A stretch of DNA of 64,000 nucleotides, taken from positions 2,170,001 to 2,234,000 of the forward strand of contig CP006668.1 of NCBI GenBank assembly GCA_000471925.1. The letters are read 5' to 3'. The stretch comes from Ralstonia pickettii DTP0602 (lineage in GTDB: Bacteria; Pseudomonadota; Gammaproteobacteria; Burkholderiales; Burkholderiaceae). Of this stretch, positions 61,968 through 64,000 are shown one piece after another (positions within the stretch are counted from its first letter, which is position 1; each line of letters opens with the position of its first letter). The position numbers and the translations under genes are program-made. The notes beneath the pieces are model-generated. The model was not told the DNA's origin. It was given only the letters and a program-made list of their open reading frames with translations, and did not search any database.

Positions 61968-63632
61968 TCAGATATGCGAACGGCTCTGGACGACGCGGAA
62001 GCGGTTGGCGACGAAGGCGGCATCCGACAGCGAGGCGTTCGCCGCCGGGTTGGCGCCGGTGGCGTGGAAATCGCTGAACGCGGCCGACTGGTTCACGAAC
62101 ACGCCGCCGGTCAGGTTGAGCGACAGCGCCACGCCGGCGTCTTCGGCGGCATCGCGGATGCTTTCGGTCACGCCCGCATCAGTGGTGTAGGCGGACAGCG
62201 TCAGCGCGCCGTGCTGCTTCGCGCCGCGGTGCGCCAGCGCAATGCTGTGCGCGGTGCTGTCGGTGCCGACAATGAACGAGATCGGGCCGAACAGTTCCTG
62301 CATAATCTTGCCCTCGTCGCTGGCGTCCACCTTCAGCACCAGCGGCGTGCGGATGCGCGCGCCGGGGAACTCCGGATGTTCCAGCACGCGGCTGTCGGCG
62401 ACGATCTCGCCGAGCGCGCGCGACGACTCGATGCGCTCGACCACGCCGTCGTTCTGGATCGCACCCAGCAGTTCCACGGCCTTCGCCGGATCGCCGGTCA
62501 GCTTGCTCACGGCCTCGCCGATCGCCGCGGCGACCTGTTCGAAGCTGACGCGCCCTTCCGGCGTATCGATGCCGTCCTTCGGCACGTAGATGTTCTGCGG
62601 CGCCGTGCACATCTGGCCCGAGTACAGCGACAGCGAGAACGCGATATTGCGCACCATGCCCTTGAAGTCGGCGGTAGAGGCGATAACGATCTGGTTGACG
62701 CCGGCCTTCTCGGTGTAGACCTGCGCCTGGCGCGCATTGCGCTCCAGCCAGTCACCGTTGGTGCTGCTGCCGGTGAAGTCGATCAGGCGGACTTCCGGGC
62801 GCAGGGCCAGCTTGGACGCCATGCGCTCGCTCGGGTCGTTGGCGACCAGCGTGACCAGGTTCGGGTCGAAGCCGGCTTCCTCCAGAACTTCACGCGCCAC
62901 TTCCACCGTGATCGCCAGCGGCAGGATTGCGCCGGGGTGCGGCTTGACCACCACCGCATTGCCGGTCGCCAGGCTGGCGAACAGGCCGGGATACCCGTTC
63001 CAGGTCGGGAAGGTGCAGCAGCCGATCACCAGGCCCACGCCGCGCGGCACCACGCTGTAGCGCTTCTCCATACGCAGCGGTTCGTTCTTGCCCTGCGGCT
63101 TCTCCCAGATGGCCTGCTTCGGAATGCGGCGAAGCTCGTCCCAGGCATAGGCCACGGATTCCAGGCCGCGGTCCTGCGCGTGCGGGCCGCCCGCCTGGAA
63201 GGCCATCATGAAGGCCTGGCCGGTGGTGTGCATCACCGCGTAGGCGATCTCGAAGCTGCGGCGGTTCAGGCGCTGCAGGATCTCCAGCGAGACGCCGACC
63301 CAGGCTTCCGGTCCGGCCTTGCGCCAGGCGGGCATGCCCTTGGCGACGCCGGCGAAGAGCTGGTCGAGGTCGGGCTTCGGATAGGTGATGCCCAGTTCCG
63401 GGCCGTACGGCGAGACTTCCTTGCCGGCCTGGCCGACGGTGCCCGGCTGCGACAGTGCAAAGGGCTTGTTCAGGCGGGCTTCAAAGGCGGCCTTGCCGTC
63501 GGCGTTGGCGGTTTCGCCGTAGGCCCTGGGGCTCGGCATTTCGGAAAACGGGCTCCAGTAGCCGCGCTCGGCGATGGCTTGGGTGGCTTGTTCCAGCAGC
63601 GCCTGGTGGCGCTCAAAAAACGGATGGGACAC
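61968..63632 (-). CDS. paaN: Phenylacetate degradation aldehyde dehydrogenase-like protein PaaN
   Basis: A 554-aa ALDH-superfamily protein with PaaN-type ends: MSHPFFERHQALLEQATQAI and FRVVQSRSHI. The catalytic Cys lies in YSGQMCTAPQNIYV, and GCCTFPTWNGYPGLFASL replaces the usual oxyanion segment. It lacks the hydratase domain of PaaZ. PaaN oxidises ring-cleavage aldehyde intermediates of the phenylacetate pathway in Burkholderiales (family knowledge). Confidence 0.9.
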   Translation of the reverse strand: MSHPFFERHQALLEQATQAIAERGYWSPFSEMPSPRAYGETANADGKAAFEARLNKPFALSQPGTVGQAGKEVSPYGPELGITYPKPDLDQLFAGVAKGMPAWRKAGPEAWVGVSLEILQRLNRRSFEIAYAVMHTTGQAFMMAFQAGGPHAQDRGLESVAYAWDELRRIPKQAIWEKPQGKNEPLRMEKRYSVVPRGVGLVIGCCTFPTWNGYPGLFASLATGNAVVVKPHPGAILPLAITVEVAREVLEEAGFDPNLVTLVANDPSERMASKLALRPEVRLIDFTGSSTNGDWLERNARQAQVYTEKAGVNQIVIASTADFKGMVRNIAFSLSLYSGQMCTAPQNIYVPKDGIDTPEGRVSFEQVAAAIGEAVSKLTGDPAKAVELLGAIQNDGVVERIESSRALGEIVADSRVLEHPEFPGARIRTPLVLKVDASDEGKIMQELFGPISFIVGTDSTAHSIALAHRGAKQHGALTLSAYTTDAGVTESIRDAAEDAGVALSLNLTGGVFVNQSAAFSDFHATGANPAANASLSDAAFVANRFRVVQSRSHI

Positions 63633-63686
63633 GGCTTGCTCCGGGGGATGTCGGGTTTCTGTAATCAGGGGGAGGACCAGGACGCT

Positions 63687-64000
63687 TCAGGATTCCTGGT
63701 CAAAGTCGATCACCAGCTTGTCGCTGACGGCATAGCTCTGGCAGCTCAGGATGAAGCCGCGGGCGACTTCGTAGTCTTCCAGCGCAAAGTTCACGTCCAT
63801 GTCGACCTCGCCTTCGATGCGCTTGCAGCGGCAGGTCGAGCAGACGCCGCCCTTGCACGAGTAAGGCAGTTCGATGCCCTGCGCCAGCGCGGCGTCCAGC
63901 ACGGTCTCCTTGTTCTTCTCCAGCGTGAAGCTGCGGGTGCGGCCGTCCTGGATCACGGTGACTTCGCACTGCTGCTGACCGGCCTGCTTGTGCGCATGCG
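63687..64000 (-). CDS. paaE: Phenylacetyl-CoA epoxidase reductase subunit, C-terminal part (cut by window edge)
   Basis: About 103 residues of the C-terminal plant-type ferredoxin domain: CEVTVIQDGRTRSFTLEKNK, then SCKGGVCSTCRCKRIEGEVD and LSCQSYAVS, with the four ligands in C-x4-C-x2-C plus a distant Cys. PaaE carries this domain at its C-terminus, unlike the reductase at 23078 where it is N-terminal. The gene enters from the right edge and ends at 63687. It passes electrons from NADPH to the PaaABC(D) epoxidase. Confidence 0.88.
   Translation of the reverse strand, partial: HAHKQAGQQQCEVTVIQDGRTRSFTLEKNKETVLDAALAQGIELPYSCKGGVCSTCRCKRIEGEVDMDVNFALEDYEVARGFILSCQSYAVSDKLVIDFDQES

Overview
The window reads as high-GC Burkholderiales DNA, most likely from Cupriavidus. 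Supports are the strong GC3 bias, paired LysR/IclR regulators beside catabolic genes, a Bug-type solute receptor, an xsc-pta-tauE sulfonate operon and paa genes. This is inference from gene content; no rRNA or tRNA gene was found to fix the genus. No phage, integrase or CRISPR array was seen; the only mobile element is one complete IS4/IS50-type insertion sequence.

Layout. (1) 1-9.1 kb: quinate/shikimate to protocatechuate catabolism (3-dehydroshikimate dehydratase cut by the left edge, IclR and LysR regulators, aroQ, porin, MFS permease, quinate/shikimate dehydrogenase-like gene), then a separate 4-hydroxyphenylpyruvate dioxygenase. The IS (2756-4254) sits inside a REP-like hairpin. (2) 9.2-14.6 kb: a five-gene Dpp/Opp-type ABC importer. 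(3) 15-18.7 kb: xsc-pta-tauE, turning sulfoacetaldehyde into acetyl-phosphate, acetyl-CoA and exported sulfite. (4) 18.8-31.8 kb: an unassigned catabolic island with an amidase, two transporters, a TauE-like permease, a GntR/FCD regulator, a heme-oxygenase-like diiron oxidase (HDO), an aldehyde dehydrogenase, a GlcG/HbpS protein, an ornithine-cyclodeaminase-family enzyme, a flavin/2Fe-2S reductase and two small ferredoxins. Copies of one GGTATAC-type operator precede every operon in it. This is the best candidate here for an undescribed system.

(5) 32-34.7 kb: a CobS/CobT-like AAA+/VWA pair without CobN. (6) 34.7-41 kb: IclR, amino-acid permease, MocR regulator, NTF2-like protein and FAD amine dehydrogenase, resembling taurine dehydrogenase (TauXY) input into the Xsc pathway. 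The xsc and permease promoters share the same architecture, including a GGAAC-N5-GTTCC palindrome at identical spacing, which ties regions 3 and 6 into one regulon. (7) 41.2-44.5 kb: the ligase-associated repair exonuclease and ATP-dependent ligase, followed by fused remnants of the Lhr helicase and PdeM phosphoesterase genes. (8) 44.4-47.5 kb: an SDR, a 23-aa membrane peptide, a LysR regulator and a secreted protein. (9) 47.7-54.2 kb: an acyl-CoA catabolic operon (OB-fold protein, thiolase, SDR, enoyl-CoA hydratase, Bug receptor, thioesterase, CoA-transferase, nitroreductase). (10) 54.2-64 kb: LysR, SDR, an EF-G-like GTPase, acetate permease genes (DUF485-actP) and a phenylacetate block (paaK, paaN, 3' end of paaE).
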